Positions 44,046-53,026 of a stretch of 64,000 nt of DNA are shown here, one piece after another. Origin of the DNA: an uncultured Eubacteriales bacterium (lineage in GTDB: Bacteria; Bacillota; Clostridia; Oscillospirales; Acutalibacteraceae); NCBI GenBank assembly GCA_948527295.1, contig CAOSWK010000001.1, positions 343,869 to 407,868 of the forward strand, read 5' to 3'. The position numbers and the translations under genes are program-made. The notes below the pieces were generated by a model. It was not told the DNA's origin. It searched no databases and worked only from the letters and a program-made list of their open reading frames with translations. How positions within the stretch are numbered: position 1 is the stretch's first letter; each line of letters starts with the position of its first letter.

Positions 44046-44768
44046 TTATTTTTTGCCGCCCCAGGCATCGATGTTTGCGCGCTCGATGGCACCGACAATT
44101 TTTTTTCGAAGGTTGGGGTAATTTTTTTCAAGATTAAGTATAAGATTCTTGGTAGTTTGCCGATTGGAGTTAAAGTTTGCAGGACAGCGACTCAAAACAA
44201 TCGGCAAATTTTTGCGCCGCACAAGCGAAGTAATCTTAGTCTCCTCGCAGAAAATGAGCGGCCGAATCATATAAATATCCTTGCGCGAAAGATATGTAAC
44301 CGGCGAAAAACAGCCAATAGTCCCGCAGTTCAAAAGATTCATAAAAAAAGTTTCAACGCAGTCATCCAAATTATGCCCCAAAGCAATCTTGTTGCAACCA
44401 AGTTCCCTCGCCATATCGTGCAGTATCCCTCGACGCATCCGGGCACAAAGACTGCAGGGGTTCGACTCTTTTCGGTCATGAAAAATTAAACTAGCAAGAT
44501 GAGTGCGCTTTATGACGTATGGGACGTTGATTTTTGCACAAAATTTTTCGATATCAGAATAATCAGTAGGCCGATTATCGAAGCAAGGATCGACGGTTAT
44601 GGCGACCAAATCGAATTTTTGCGGGTAGTAGGTCTTAATCTGATTAAGCGCAAACAAGAGAAACACCGAATCCTTGCCGCCAGAAACGCACACAGCAATC
44701 CTGTCATTCTGCGAGATCATCCCGTAAGAATCAATAGCCGCGCGGACTTTGCCAATCATGTTGTGCAT
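44046..44768 (-). CDS. TtcA/TilS-type PP-loop ATPase, putative tRNA thiolation enzyme
   Basis: A 240-residue N-type ATP pyrophosphatase. CVSGGKDSVFLLF is the PP loop. NPCSLCARMRRG supplies the CxxC cysteines and ALGHNLDDCVETFFMN is the TtcA signature. By family it should thiolate cytidine-32 of tRNA or act on a related substrate; it stands next to two tRNA genes. The ATG seven bases after GGAG was chosen; longer frames upstream lack a ribosome site. Confidence 0.82.
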   Translation of the reverse strand: MHNMIGKVRAAIDSYGMISQNDRIAVCVSGGKDSVFLLFALNQIKTYYPQKFDLVAITVDPCFDNRPTDYSDIEKFCAKINVPYVIKRTHLASLIFHDRKESNPCSLCARMRRGILHDMARELGCNKIALGHNLDDCVETFFMNLLNCGTIGCFSPVTYLSRKDIYMIRPLIFCEETKITSLVRRKNLPIVLSRCPANFNSNRQTTKNLILNLEKNYPNLRKKIVGAIERANIDAWGGKK

Positions 44769-44992
44769 AAAATTTCTCCTCTTTGTGCAAGCAAAATTTT
44801 TATAAAAATAAAAAGCAAGACGTTTCACCATCGTAAATTTACATATTATCTGCCTCAAATTTCGCATAAAACTGTGGCGGAACATCAATATAAACAAAAT
44901 AAAAATAATTCTTTTATAGAAAATTAACTCAACTCTATAAACATAATATACAATATTTTCTTCAATTTTGCAAAAAAAAATTGCATAAATGC

Positions 44993-45021
44993 TTGCAATT
45001 TAAAAATAAGTGTATTATAAT
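44993..45021 (+). promoter_or_regulatory. promoter of the dcw operon (Pmra)
   Basis: TTGCAA, 17 bases, TATAAT directly upstream of the MraZ repeats. The rest of this roughly 330-base gap is AT-rich and holds no gene. Confidence 0.7.
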
Positions 45022-45030
45022 GAAAACATC

Positions 45031-45070
45031 AAGTGGTGAAAAGTGGTTAAAAGTAGCGAGAAGTGGTTTA
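45031..45070 (+). promoter_or_regulatory. MraZ operator: four repeats at 10-base period
   Basis: AAGTGG, AAGTGG, AAGTAG and AAGTGG begin exactly every 10 bases, starting just after the predicted transcription start. MraZ is known to bind clustered GTGG-type repeats in front of its own gene and repress the operon. Confidence 0.85.
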
Positions 45071-45104
45071 AAATTATCTTTTCAAAACTTTTGGAGGGGC
45101 TTTT

Positions 45105-45524
45105 ATGTTGATAGGCGAGTACCAACATAATATCGACCTAAAGGGCAGAGTTGCGGTTCCGGCGCGGTTCCGTGACGATTTGGGCGCGCTTTTTTACATC
45201 ACCAAAGGCCTCGACAATTGCCTGTTCGTTTTGCCACAAGATGAGTGGAGTCGGCTGGTGGACAAGATAAAAACGATGCCGATCTCTAAGGCTAGGGGCT
45301 TGCAGAGATTTTTCTTCTCGGGCGCAGCGGAGGTTGTGTCGGACAAGCAGGGCAGAATTCTGATCCCGCAGCAGCTAAGAGAGCACGCCGAGCTGGATAA
45401 AGAAGTCACGTTTATCGGGACGTCCAGCAGGGTGGAGATCTGGAACAGCAAGAGGTGGGCAGAGTTCAACTCAGTGCTAACGCAGGACAGCATCGCAGAG
45501 GCAATGGACATGCTCGACTTGTAG
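45105..45524 (+). CDS. mraZ: transcriptional regulator MraZ
   Basis: A 139-residue protein with two AbrB-like MraZ repeats (MLIGEYQHNIDLKGRVAVPARFR and EVVSDKQGRILIPQQLREHA). It forms rings that bind the repeats upstream and control the dcw cluster. TTGGAGG precedes the ATG. Confidence 0.97.
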   Translation: MLIGEYQHNIDLKGRVAVPARFRDDLGALFYITKGLDNCLFVLPQDEWSRLVDKIKTMPISKARGLQRFFFSGAAEVVSDKQGRILIPQQLREHAELDKEVTFIGTSSRVEIWNSKRWAEFNSVLTQDSIAEAMDMLDL

Positions 45525-45539
45525 AAAGGGCGGCGGCAA

Positions 45540-46466
45540 ATGGAGTTTTCGCATGTACCGGTTTTGCTGTTGGAAGCAATAGAAGGGCTAACCGTAGAGG
45601 AGTCTGGGGTTTACATAGACGGCACAGCCGGAGGTGGCGGGCATTCTGAGGCCATTTTAAAGAAGCTAAAGTCCGGCAAGCTGATATCGATTGACCAGGA
45701 CCCAGATGCAATCGCGTTTTTGCGGGAGAAGCTAGCAAAGTACGAGAATTCCATTGTGGTGCAAGAAAACTTCCTAAATATGGACAAAGTCGCAGTAGAG
45801 CTTTCTATCAACAAGGTAGACGGTGTGTTGCTGGATTTGGGGGTTTCGTCGCATCAGTTTGACACCAAAGAAAGAGGCTTTTCTTACCGCTACGACGCGC
45901 CACTGGATATGCGAATGAGTCAAAAAGGCGTGAGCGCGTACGATTTAGTCAATGAGTTGCCCTGGCAAGAGCTAGCGGAGATCATAAAAAATTATGGAGA
46001 AGAAAAGTTCGCAAAAGGCATCGCGCTCGCAATAGAAAGGCAGAGACAGAAAGCGCCCATAGAAACCACACAGCAACTAGTGGAAGTGATAAAATCGGCG
46101 ATACCAGCAAGGTTTAAGCGAGAAAAAGGCCATCCGGCCAAAAGAACCTTTCAGGCGCTTAGAATTGCTGTGAATAGAGAGATAGATGTATTGCAACAGG
46201 GCTTAGATTCGGCGTTTTCGATATTGAGACCAGGCGGAAGACTAGCGGTGATCACGTTTCATTCTCTTGAAGATAGAATCGTCAAAAAGAAAATGGCGTC
46301 CTGGTGCCAAGGATGCACGTGTCCGCCAGAGTTTCCGATCTGCGTGTGCAATAAAAAGCCGAAGGCAAAGCTAGTCAATAAAAGGGCGATAGAGCCTTCA
46401 CGACAGGAAGTTGAGGAGAATCCGCGAAGCAAAAGTGCAAAATTACGGGTTTGTGAAAAGATTTAA
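45540..46466 (+). CDS. rsmH: 16S rRNA (cytosine-1402-N4) methyltransferase
   Basis: A 308-residue SAM-dependent enzyme (MraW). FSHVPVLLLEAIEGL, DGTAGGGGHSEAIL (SAM loop), GVLLDLGVSSHQFD and the RTFQALRIAVN block are intact. It follows mraZ by 15 bases. Confidence 0.97.
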   Translation: MEFSHVPVLLLEAIEGLTVEESGVYIDGTAGGGGHSEAILKKLKSGKLISIDQDPDAIAFLREKLAKYENSIVVQENFLNMDKVAVELSINKVDGVLLDLGVSSHQFDTKERGFSYRYDAPLDMRMSQKGVSAYDLVNELPWQELAEIIKNYGEEKFAKGIALAIERQRQKAPIETTQQLVEVIKSAIPARFKREKGHPAKRTFQALRIAVNREIDVLQQGLDSAFSILRPGGRLAVITFHSLEDRIVKKKMASWCQGCTCPPEFPICVCNKKPKAKLVNKRAIEPSRQEVEENPRSKSAKLRVCEKI

Positions 46467-46502
46467 TCTTAAGGATGTTAAATAGGACGGGGGTTGATGA
46501 AA

Positions 46503-46973
46503 ATGGCTTTGCAGCAAAGAAGCGTCGCGTATGATATCTCGCGGTTCGAGGAGCGAAAACCGGCGATAGATAGCGAAAAAAGAGACAACATATTAAAGCT
46601 GCCAAAGAAAAAAGCAAAAGTAAGAGCCGGCAAAAAAAGCAAGCTAAAGCCGATGACGGTGCTGCTTGCGGGAGTAAGCTTTTTGCTAAGTGTTGCCGCG
46701 GTGTGGACAATGCTACTCAACCAAGTGACGATGGCCGAACTAACAGCCCAAACCAACAAAGCCGCCACACAGCTGGAGGAGTGCAGAAGCGAGAACACGC
46801 AGTGGCAGATGAAATTAGAGGAAAAATTTTCGCCAGAAAACGTAACACAACACGCAATTGCGCTGGGAATGGTGCCAAATAACTCAGGACGAGTGGAGTG
46901 CTTGGGGCTGCACCCAGAGGACAAGGCAGAAATACCACAGAAGGGAAGAGGAGGACTTGCGAGAATCTTTTGA
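46503..46973 (+). CDS. ftsL: FtsL-like cell division protein
   Basis: A 156-residue protein with a basic N-terminal tail, one membrane span (about residues 50-70) and a short external coiled coil with helix-rich sequence (AELTAQTNKAATQLEECRSEN). This topology and its place between rsmH and the PASTA PBP identify FtsL, a partner of FtsQ/DivIB. Sequence conservation of this family is low. Three in-frame ATG/TTG codons compete; the one nine bases after GGGGG was used. Confidence 0.8.
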   Translation: MALQQRSVAYDISRFEERKPAIDSEKRDNILKLPKKKAKVRAGKKSKLKPMTVLLAGVSFLLSVAAVWTMLLNQVTMAELTAQTNKAATQLEECRSENTQWQMKLEEKFSPENVTQHAIALGMVPNNSGRVECLGLHPEDKAEIPQKGRGGLARIF

Positions 46974-47090
46974 CCTAGCGGGAAATCGGGAATAACATGA
47001 GGTTTAACTAAATAAATATTAAAGATAGGATAGAGAGTTAAGATGGAATCGGGGTCTTGGCTCTCATGACGTTTGTGGAGGAGCAAGGTT

Positions 47091-49322
47091 ATGGCAAAAG
47101 GGACCACAATCAGAATGTGGCGCAGGTCGATTTTTGTGTTGGCGTCGCTGCTCATCGTGGGTTTTGGAGTAATCGTCTTTAGACTGGTAAAGTTGCAATT
47201 GGTCGAGGGCGAAAAACTGCAGCAAATGGCCACAGAGCAGCAGTTAAAAGATACAAAAATAAACGCACAAAGAGGCACGATCTACGACAGAAACATGAAA
47301 CCGTTGGCACAAAGCGCAACGGTTTGGACGGTGGTTCTGGAGCCAGCTTATTTGAAGGACCCAGAATTAATCGAGAAGATCGCCAGCGGGCTAGCTCCGA
47401 TTTTAGAAATGGACAAGAGCGAGATCTTAGAAAAGGCGAAGAAAAAGTCGTTCTACACAGTGCTGAAGCGGAAGGTAGAGAGCGACGTCAAAGATAAAAT
47501 CATAGCGTTTCAGAAAGAAAACAAGATAACAACGGGCATACGGCTGGTGGAGGATTACAAGCGGTATTATCCGTATGGTGACTTTGCGGCGTGCGTTATT
47601 GGCTTTACTGGGACGGACAGCCAAGGTCTTTCGGGGCTGGAGAGCTACTACGATGAATACCTAACCGGCCAGGCGGGCAGATTGGTCACAGCCAGAAACG
47701 CAGTGGGCACGGATATGCCGTTTGACTACGAGAAGATGATTCCGGCGCAGAACGGCAATAATCTGGTCTTGTGCATAGACGAAGTGATTCAGCACTTTTT
47801 GGAAAAGGGCCTAGAAGAGGGGATCGTCAACAACAAGGTCATGAACAGGGCCGGCGCCATCATGATGAACGTCAATACCGGCGAGATAATAGGTATGGCG
47901 GTAAAGGGCGGCTACGACCTCAACAAACCGTTTGAAATTGCGGACGCAGAAAAAAAGGCTCAAATAGAAGCCCTGCCAGAATCGGAGCGCGCAAAGGCAA
48001 AGGCCGAAGCGCTGGAGGCACAGTGGCGCAACAAGCTGGTTAGCGACACCTACATGCCGGGCTCAGTGTACAAGCAAATCACCACGGCAATGGCGTTTGA
48101 AGAGAATTTGATCGACGAAAAGACCAACTTTAATTGTACCGGAAGTTTTGTGCCGTTCCCGGGCGCCCGGCCGATTCGGTGCCACAAACACGGCGGACAT
48201 GGCAGCCAGGTCTTTGCGCGAGCCTTTTGCAACTCCTGTAACCCGGCGTTCATCCAGGTCGGCCAAAAAATAGGCCCCGAGAGGTTCTACAAATACTACC
48301 AGGCGTTTGGCTTCACCGAAAAAACCGGCATAGACCTGCCCGGCGAAGCGAACGGAATCTTCTTTAGCAAAGATGGCCGTATGGGTCCGATGGATTTGGC
48401 GGTGGCATCGTTTGGACAGAACTTTAGCGTAACGCCGCTCCAGATGATAATAGCAGCGGCGGCCGTTGCAAACGGTGGATATATAGTTGAACCGCGCATT
48501 GTGAGTCGAATTGTTGATTGCAACGGAAACATCATAAAAAATTTTGAAACAGTGATAAAAAGGCAGGTTATTTCGGAAGGAACATCTTCCAGAGTGTGTG
48601 CGCTGCTCACGCAAAATACAATTGACGGTGGCGCGAAGAATGGTGGCGTTCCAGGATACGGAATTGGCGGCAAAACAGGAACATCGCAAAAAATAGGTGA
48701 CAGTGGTCCGGGCGGCATGGACTATATCTCGTCGTTCTGTGGCTTTGCGCCGGGCGACAACCCGCAGTATATTTTGCTGATTTATTACGATACGCCAAAA
48801 GGGCCGAGCTATTACGGGGCGCTCGTGGCGGCGCCGACATTTGCAAGGGTCATGCAGGACGCGTTGCCGTACCTGGGCGTGGAGCGCAAGTATACCGACG
48901 AGGAAATGGCCAACCTAGACATCCAGGTGCCGTTTTTGGTGGGATCATCAGTCGACAAGGCCAAACTCCAGGCGATAAATCTGCAGCTAAACCCAGTCGT
49001 CTACGGCTCTGGCGAGACGGTTATATCGCAGGTTCCAGAAGTCTCAACCAAAATGCCAAAAGGCGGCAGGATAGTGCTCTACACAGACGACTCCAACGCG
49101 AATTCCAAAGCAGTGGTGCCCAAGTTTGCAGGCATGACCCTCTCTGCAGCCAACAGAGAGGCCAGCGCAGCAAAAGTGAACATCATAATAAAAGGAGCGG
49201 CGCTGTCGAGCTCGGGATGCGTGTGCGCAAGCCAAAGCATAGCCGCGGGCACAGAAGTCCGCCCCGGCACAGTGGTAACCCTGACGTTTTCGCAGAAAAA
49301 ATCGGAGCAACATAGTGACTAG
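47091..49322 (+). CDS. class B penicillin-binding protein with PASTA domains (SpoVD/Pbp2-like)
   Basis: A 743-residue transpeptidase with an N-terminal membrane helix (about residues 12-34), dimerisation domain, and catalytic motifs MPGSVYKQIT (Ser near residue 325), SCN in NSCNPAF and GKTGTSQK. Two PASTA modules end the protein. These traits fit SpoVD or a division PBP2; which one cannot be decided because no second dcw-type PBP is seen here. It pairs with the FtsW/SpoVE protein downstream. The ATG follows GGAGGAGCAAGG. Confidence 0.92.
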   Translation: MAKGTTIRMWRRSIFVLASLLIVGFGVIVFRLVKLQLVEGEKLQQMATEQQLKDTKINAQRGTIYDRNMKPLAQSATVWTVVLEPAYLKDPELIEKIASGLAPILEMDKSEILEKAKKKSFYTVLKRKVESDVKDKIIAFQKENKITTGIRLVEDYKRYYPYGDFAACVIGFTGTDSQGLSGLESYYDEYLTGQAGRLVTARNAVGTDMPFDYEKMIPAQNGNNLVLCIDEVIQHFLEKGLEEGIVNNKVMNRAGAIMMNVNTGEIIGMAVKGGYDLNKPFEIADAEKKAQIEALPESERAKAKAEALEAQWRNKLVSDTYMPGSVYKQITTAMAFEENLIDEKTNFNCTGSFVPFPGARPIRCHKHGGHGSQVFARAFCNSCNPAFIQVGQKIGPERFYKYYQAFGFTEKTGIDLPGEANGIFFSKDGRMGPMDLAVASFGQNFSVTPLQMIIAAAAVANGGYIVEPRIVSRIVDCNGNIIKNFETVIKRQVISEGTSSRVCALLTQNTIDGGAKNGGVPGYGIGGKTGTSQKIGDSGPGGMDYISSFCGFAPGDNPQYILLIYYDTPKGPSYYGALVAAPTFARVMQDALPYLGVERKYTDEEMANLDIQVPFLVGSSVDKAKLQAINLQLNPVVYGSGETVISQVPEVSTKMPKGGRIVLYTDDSNANSKAVVPKFAGMTLSAANREASAAKVNIIIKGAALSSSGCVCASQSIAAGTEVRPGTVVTLTFSQKKSEQHSD

Positions 49323-49364
49323 AAAATGGAAATTCACACAGCATAAGCAAAAGTTCAAAAAATG

Positions 49365-49373
49365 TGCTATAAT
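49365..49373 (+). promoter_or_regulatory. extended -10 promoter element upstream of mraY
   Basis: TGCTATAAT, with no good -35 in front of it, about 50 bases before the start codon. It could give internal transcription of the lower dcw genes. Confidence 0.45.
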
Positions 49374-49422
49374 TGTAGTAGTTTAAGCAGCAAAGGGCAG
49401 GTTTAGAAAGGTGGCATGCGGC

Positions 49423-50463
49423 ATGGTGGCAAACGTATGGGTGATTTTTGCGATAGTAGCTTCATTCTTAATCACGTATTTTTTAGGAAAGCGGATTATA
49501 CCGTACCTTCAAAGGCTCAAATACGGCCAAACCATACTAAAAATCGGGCCATCGTGGCACAAAAATAAGCAGGGCACGCCCACAATGGGCGGAGTAATTT
49601 TCGTTATCGGAATATACGCCGCAATCCTCGTGACAATGCCGCTGTACTACTTTTTGGTCGCCCAAAATACACTGCACTTGCAAGAGCCACCGCTCATAAT
49701 GCAAAAAATCATATCCGGCCTCCTGATGGCACTGGCGTACGGCGCAATCGGCTTTTTGGACGACTATATAAAGGTAGTAAAAAAGCGCAACTTGGGGCTA
49801 ACCGCCGGGCAAAAGCTCCTCATGCAGTTTTTGGTTGTGGGCTCGTACCTGCTGTCGCTTTATTGCGCGGAGGTGCTGCAAGGAGGCCTCGGCGCCACGT
49901 CGACGACCATACCGTTCTTTGGTCGGGTTGACCTAGGGGTATTATATTGGCCGATGGCGTCATTGCTGATAGTCGGCATGGTGAACGCGGTGAACTTAAC
50001 GGACGGAATTGACGGCCTATGCACATCGATCACGTTTTTCGTCGCCACATTTTTCATGCTGATATCGAATTTCCTGCATATATTCAACCTGAGCATAGTC
50101 GCGGGGGCGCTAGTTGGCGGATGTCTGGGCTTTTTGATATTCAACATTCACCCCGCAAAAGTGTTCATGGGGGATACAGGCTCATTGTTCTTGGGCGGAT
50201 TAATCTGCGCGCTAGCATTCACGCTGGATGTGCCAGTGCTGTTGCCGATAATCGGTGGTGTGTACGTGCTGGAGATGTTCTCGGTGATCTTGCAGGTGGC
50301 GTATTTTAAGGCAACAAAGGGCAAACGCCTGTTCAAAATGAGTCCGCTGCACCATCACTTCGAGATTTGCGGCTGGAGCGAGGCCAAAATTTGCATCGTG
50401 TTTAATGTGATCACAGTGGTGCTCGGAGCGCTGGCGGTTGTGCTGGCGGCGTATGGGCTTTGA
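49423..50463 (+). CDS. mraY: phospho-N-acetylmuramoyl-pentapeptide-transferase
   Basis: A 346-residue integral membrane enzyme making lipid I. KQGTPTMGGVIF, GFLDDYIKV, NLTDGIDGL and FMGDTGSLFLGG, and HHHFE near the C-terminus, are conserved. Several starts compete (GTG at 49411); the ATG nine bases after GGTGG was used. Confidence 0.95.
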   Translation: MVANVWVIFAIVASFLITYFLGKRIIPYLQRLKYGQTILKIGPSWHKNKQGTPTMGGVIFVIGIYAAILVTMPLYYFLVAQNTLHLQEPPLIMQKIISGLLMALAYGAIGFLDDYIKVVKKRNLGLTAGQKLLMQFLVVGSYLLSLYCAEVLQGGLGATSTTIPFFGRVDLGVLYWPMASLLIVGMVNAVNLTDGIDGLCTSITFFVATFFMLISNFLHIFNLSIVAGALVGGCLGFLIFNIHPAKVFMGDTGSLFLGGLICALAFTLDVPVLLPIIGGVYVLEMFSVILQVAYFKATKGKRLFKMSPLHHHFEICGWSEAKICIVFNVITVVLGALAVVLAAYGL

Positions 50464-50504
50464 TGGGTACCGTGCAGGCTAAGGGGCAACGAGGAGGCAA
50501 AAAA

Positions 50505-51791
50505 ATGAGCAGAAATTACAGCAGAGCGGCAAGGCCAAGGGGACAGCAAGAAAATAGACCTAGCTCAAGGGACGCAAGGGCGCGGAATGATAAAACGAAG
50601 AAGCATTCTGGCTTTAAGTTTGGCGGACTAGCGGCAGTCTCGAGGGGTCTCAACCCGGTAAAAAATAAGCTAAAAGTGTTCTCCATGCGGTCGGGCCTAG
50701 ATATGCCGTTCTTTTTTATAAACATGGCAATACTCGTGGTTGGCCTTGTGATGATGTTTTCGGCCTCATACCCCAACGCCTATTACTACAAAAATGGCGA
50801 CAGTTACTACTTTATAAGGAGTCAGTTGATTTGGGCGGTCATCGGGGTTGTCGCTATGATCGCGGTTTCTTATTTCGACTACCACCACTTCCACAAGTTC
50901 GCTGTCCCCATATTGGGAGTTTCGTTCGTGCTGCTAGTTGTGGTGCTCTTCATGCCGATGGTAAACGGCGTCCATAGGTGGATCCCGCTCGGCCCAATCG
51001 GATTTCAGGCGTCGGAGATAACGAAATTTGCGATCGTGCTGTCATTCGCGCATTTCATCTCGATAAACTTCAAAAAAATGGACACGTTCAAATATGGAAT
51101 CCTGCCATACGGCATAATACTGGCGTTCACGGCGTTTTTGCTGTACCTGGAGCCCCACATTTCGTGCCTGATCATCGTGGTGCTGCTGGCCGGCGGCATG
51201 CTATACATTGGCGGGGTAAAACTGCGATGGTTTGGGCTGGTCTTAGCAATAGCGTTGGCGGCAGTTGGTTACGTAGTGCTGTTTACAGATAAGCTAGGTT
51301 ACGCAAATGGCCGTGTGCAGGGATGGTTAGACCCATTCACAAGCAACCCAAACGTAGACACGTGGCAGACAAAGCAGGGGCTCTATGCGATAGGGTCCGG
51401 AGGCCTGTGGGGACTGGGATTAGGGCAGTCGCGGCAAAAGTACCTCTACATTCCGGAGCCGCAGAACGACTTCATTTTTTCGGTAGTCTGCGAAGAGCTG
51501 GGCTTTATCGGGGCATTGATAATCCTAATCCTGTTTGCAATGCTAATTTGGCGGGGAATCATGATATCGATGCGAGCCAAAGACAAATTTGGCACATTGC
51601 TAGGCATCGGACTCACGGCGCAGGTCGGCCTGCAGGTGATCTTGAACATCTTCGTCGTAACAAACACGATTCCAAACACAGGTATAAGCCTGCCATTCTT
51701 CAGCTATGGCGGCACGTCGCTGGTCATGCTGCTCGTGCAGATGGGCATAGTTTTGTCAATATCCAGAACGTCGAAAATAGAAAAAACCTGA
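50505..51791 (+). CDS. FtsW/SpoVE SEDS peptidoglycan polymerase
   Basis: A 428-residue protein with a long basic cytoplasmic N-terminus (about residues 1-60, Arg/Ser-rich) and about ten membrane spans. IGFQASEITKFA, SRQKYLYIPEPQNDFIFSV and the closing ISLPFFSYGGTSLV are SEDS signatures. It builds glycan strands from lipid II with the PASTA PBP. The ATG follows GAGGAGG; the frame extends further upstream without support. Vegetative FtsW or sporulation SpoVE cannot be told apart here. Confidence 0.93.
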   Translation: MSRNYSRAARPRGQQENRPSSRDARARNDKTKKHSGFKFGGLAAVSRGLNPVKNKLKVFSMRSGLDMPFFFINMAILVVGLVMMFSASYPNAYYYKNGDSYYFIRSQLIWAVIGVVAMIAVSYFDYHHFHKFAVPILGVSFVLLVVVLFMPMVNGVHRWIPLGPIGFQASEITKFAIVLSFAHFISINFKKMDTFKYGILPYGIILAFTAFLLYLEPHISCLIIVVLLAGGMLYIGGVKLRWFGLVLAIALAAVGYVVLFTDKLGYANGRVQGWLDPFTSNPNVDTWQTKQGLYAIGSGGLWGLGLGQSRQKYLYIPEPQNDFIFSVVCEELGFIGALIILILFAMLIWRGIMISMRAKDKFGTLLGIGLTAQVGLQVILNIFVVTNTIPNTGISLPFFSYGGTSLVMLLVQMGIVLSISRTSKIEKT

Positions 51792-51808
51792 TGAAAGTGG
51801 CGAGCACG

Positions 51809-52924
51809 ATGAGAATAATCTTTGCGGGCGGCGGTACGGCGGGGCACATAAACCCGGCCCTGGCCGTGGCGGAGTATGTAAAAGAAGTCCGACCAGACGC
51901 GCAGATATTGTATGTTGGCGCGGTTGGCGGGATGGAAGAAAAGCTGGTGAAGCAGGCCGGGCTGGACTTTAGAGGTATAAAAATTTCCGGATTCAGCCGA
52001 AAGCTTAATCTGGCGGGCTTAAAAAAGAATATAATAACGCTAAAGCGGGTTGTAACTGCAAGTTTGGAGTCAAAAAAGATAATCGAGCAGTTCAGACCGG
52101 ACATCTGCGTGGGCACAGGGGGCTACGTGAGCGGTCCGATCTTGCGAAAGGCCGCGCAGATGGGCGTGCCGATAATAATCCACGAGCAAAACGCGTTCCC
52201 TGGCATCACAACAAAGATGCTGGCACACAAAGCAGAGTGCGTGATGCTAGCGGTGGGGGAGGCGCGAAAATTTTTTGACAAAAGGTGCAAAATAGCGGTA
52301 ACGGGGAACCCAATAAGGAAGGAAATTGCCCAAATGACGCAGCAAGAGGCCCGCGCAAAGCTGAAGCTGGACAATCGGCCGGTGGTGCTGTCTTTTGGGG
52401 GCAGCTTGGGCGCCAGAAAGATTAATGAGGCCGTGGTCGACTTGATTGCAGATACGGCAAGGACGGACAAATTCCAGCATATCCACGCTTTTGGGCAGTA
52501 CGGGCAGTGGTTCTTGCCGGAGCTAGAGAAAAAAGGCGTCAAAATCTCGGCGCACCCGAATTTGGACGTACGAGAGTACATCAGCGACATGCCAACATGC
52601 CTGGCCGCGGCCGACTTGGTTATCTGCCGGGCGGGAGCCATCACTCTGAGTGAGATTCAGGCGCAGGGCAAGGCTTCGATTTTGATTCCTTCGCCAAACG
52701 TCGCGGAAAATCACCAGTACCACAACGCAATGGCGCTTGTGAACAACCACGCGGCGAGCATCTTAGAGGAGCGGGATTTAACCGGCGAATTGCTCATAAA
52801 AAAGGTGAATGAACTATTGGCACACCCCGAAACTATGCGAGAATTTCAACAAAACGCGAAAAAAATGGCCATATATGACGCAAATCAGCGAATTTATTCT
52901 ATAATAGAAAAAATAGTCGGATAG
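51809..52924 (+). CDS. murG: UDP-GlcNAc:undecaprenyl-PP-MurNAc-pentapeptide GlcNAc transferase
   Basis: A 371-residue GT28 enzyme converting lipid I to lipid II at the inner membrane face. MRIIFAGGGTAGHINPALA is the first G loop; GTGGYVSGPI, IHEQNAFPGI, SFGGSLGARKIN and CRAGAITLSEIQ follow. An in-frame ATG six codons earlier overlaps the ftsW stop (TGATG) and is an alternative start. Confidence 0.95.
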   Translation: MRIIFAGGGTAGHINPALAVAEYVKEVRPDAQILYVGAVGGMEEKLVKQAGLDFRGIKISGFSRKLNLAGLKKNIITLKRVVTASLESKKIIEQFRPDICVGTGGYVSGPILRKAAQMGVPIIIHEQNAFPGITTKMLAHKAECVMLAVGEARKFFDKRCKIAVTGNPIRKEIAQMTQQEARAKLKLDNRPVVLSFGGSLGARKINEAVVDLIADTARTDKFQHIHAFGQYGQWFLPELEKKGVKISAHPNLDVREYISDMPTCLAAADLVICRAGAITLSEIQAQGKASILIPSPNVAENHQYHNAMALVNNHAASILEERDLTGELLIKKVNELLAHPETMREFQQNAKKMAIYDANQRIYSIIEKIVG

Positions 52925-53026
52925 CGGATAAAGCGCGGCAAAATCGGATTCACCAAAACATCCCCGAGGGCATAGTATGAAATCAGTGAAACGCGGATAA
53001 AATACGTGCCGGACGGGGTGGTCGGA

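Noticed and set aside
51323..51790. An N-terminal extension of the MurG frame through ftsW
   Set aside because: The extra residues are an out-of-frame shadow of the SEDS protein; MurG proper starts at MRIIFAGGG.
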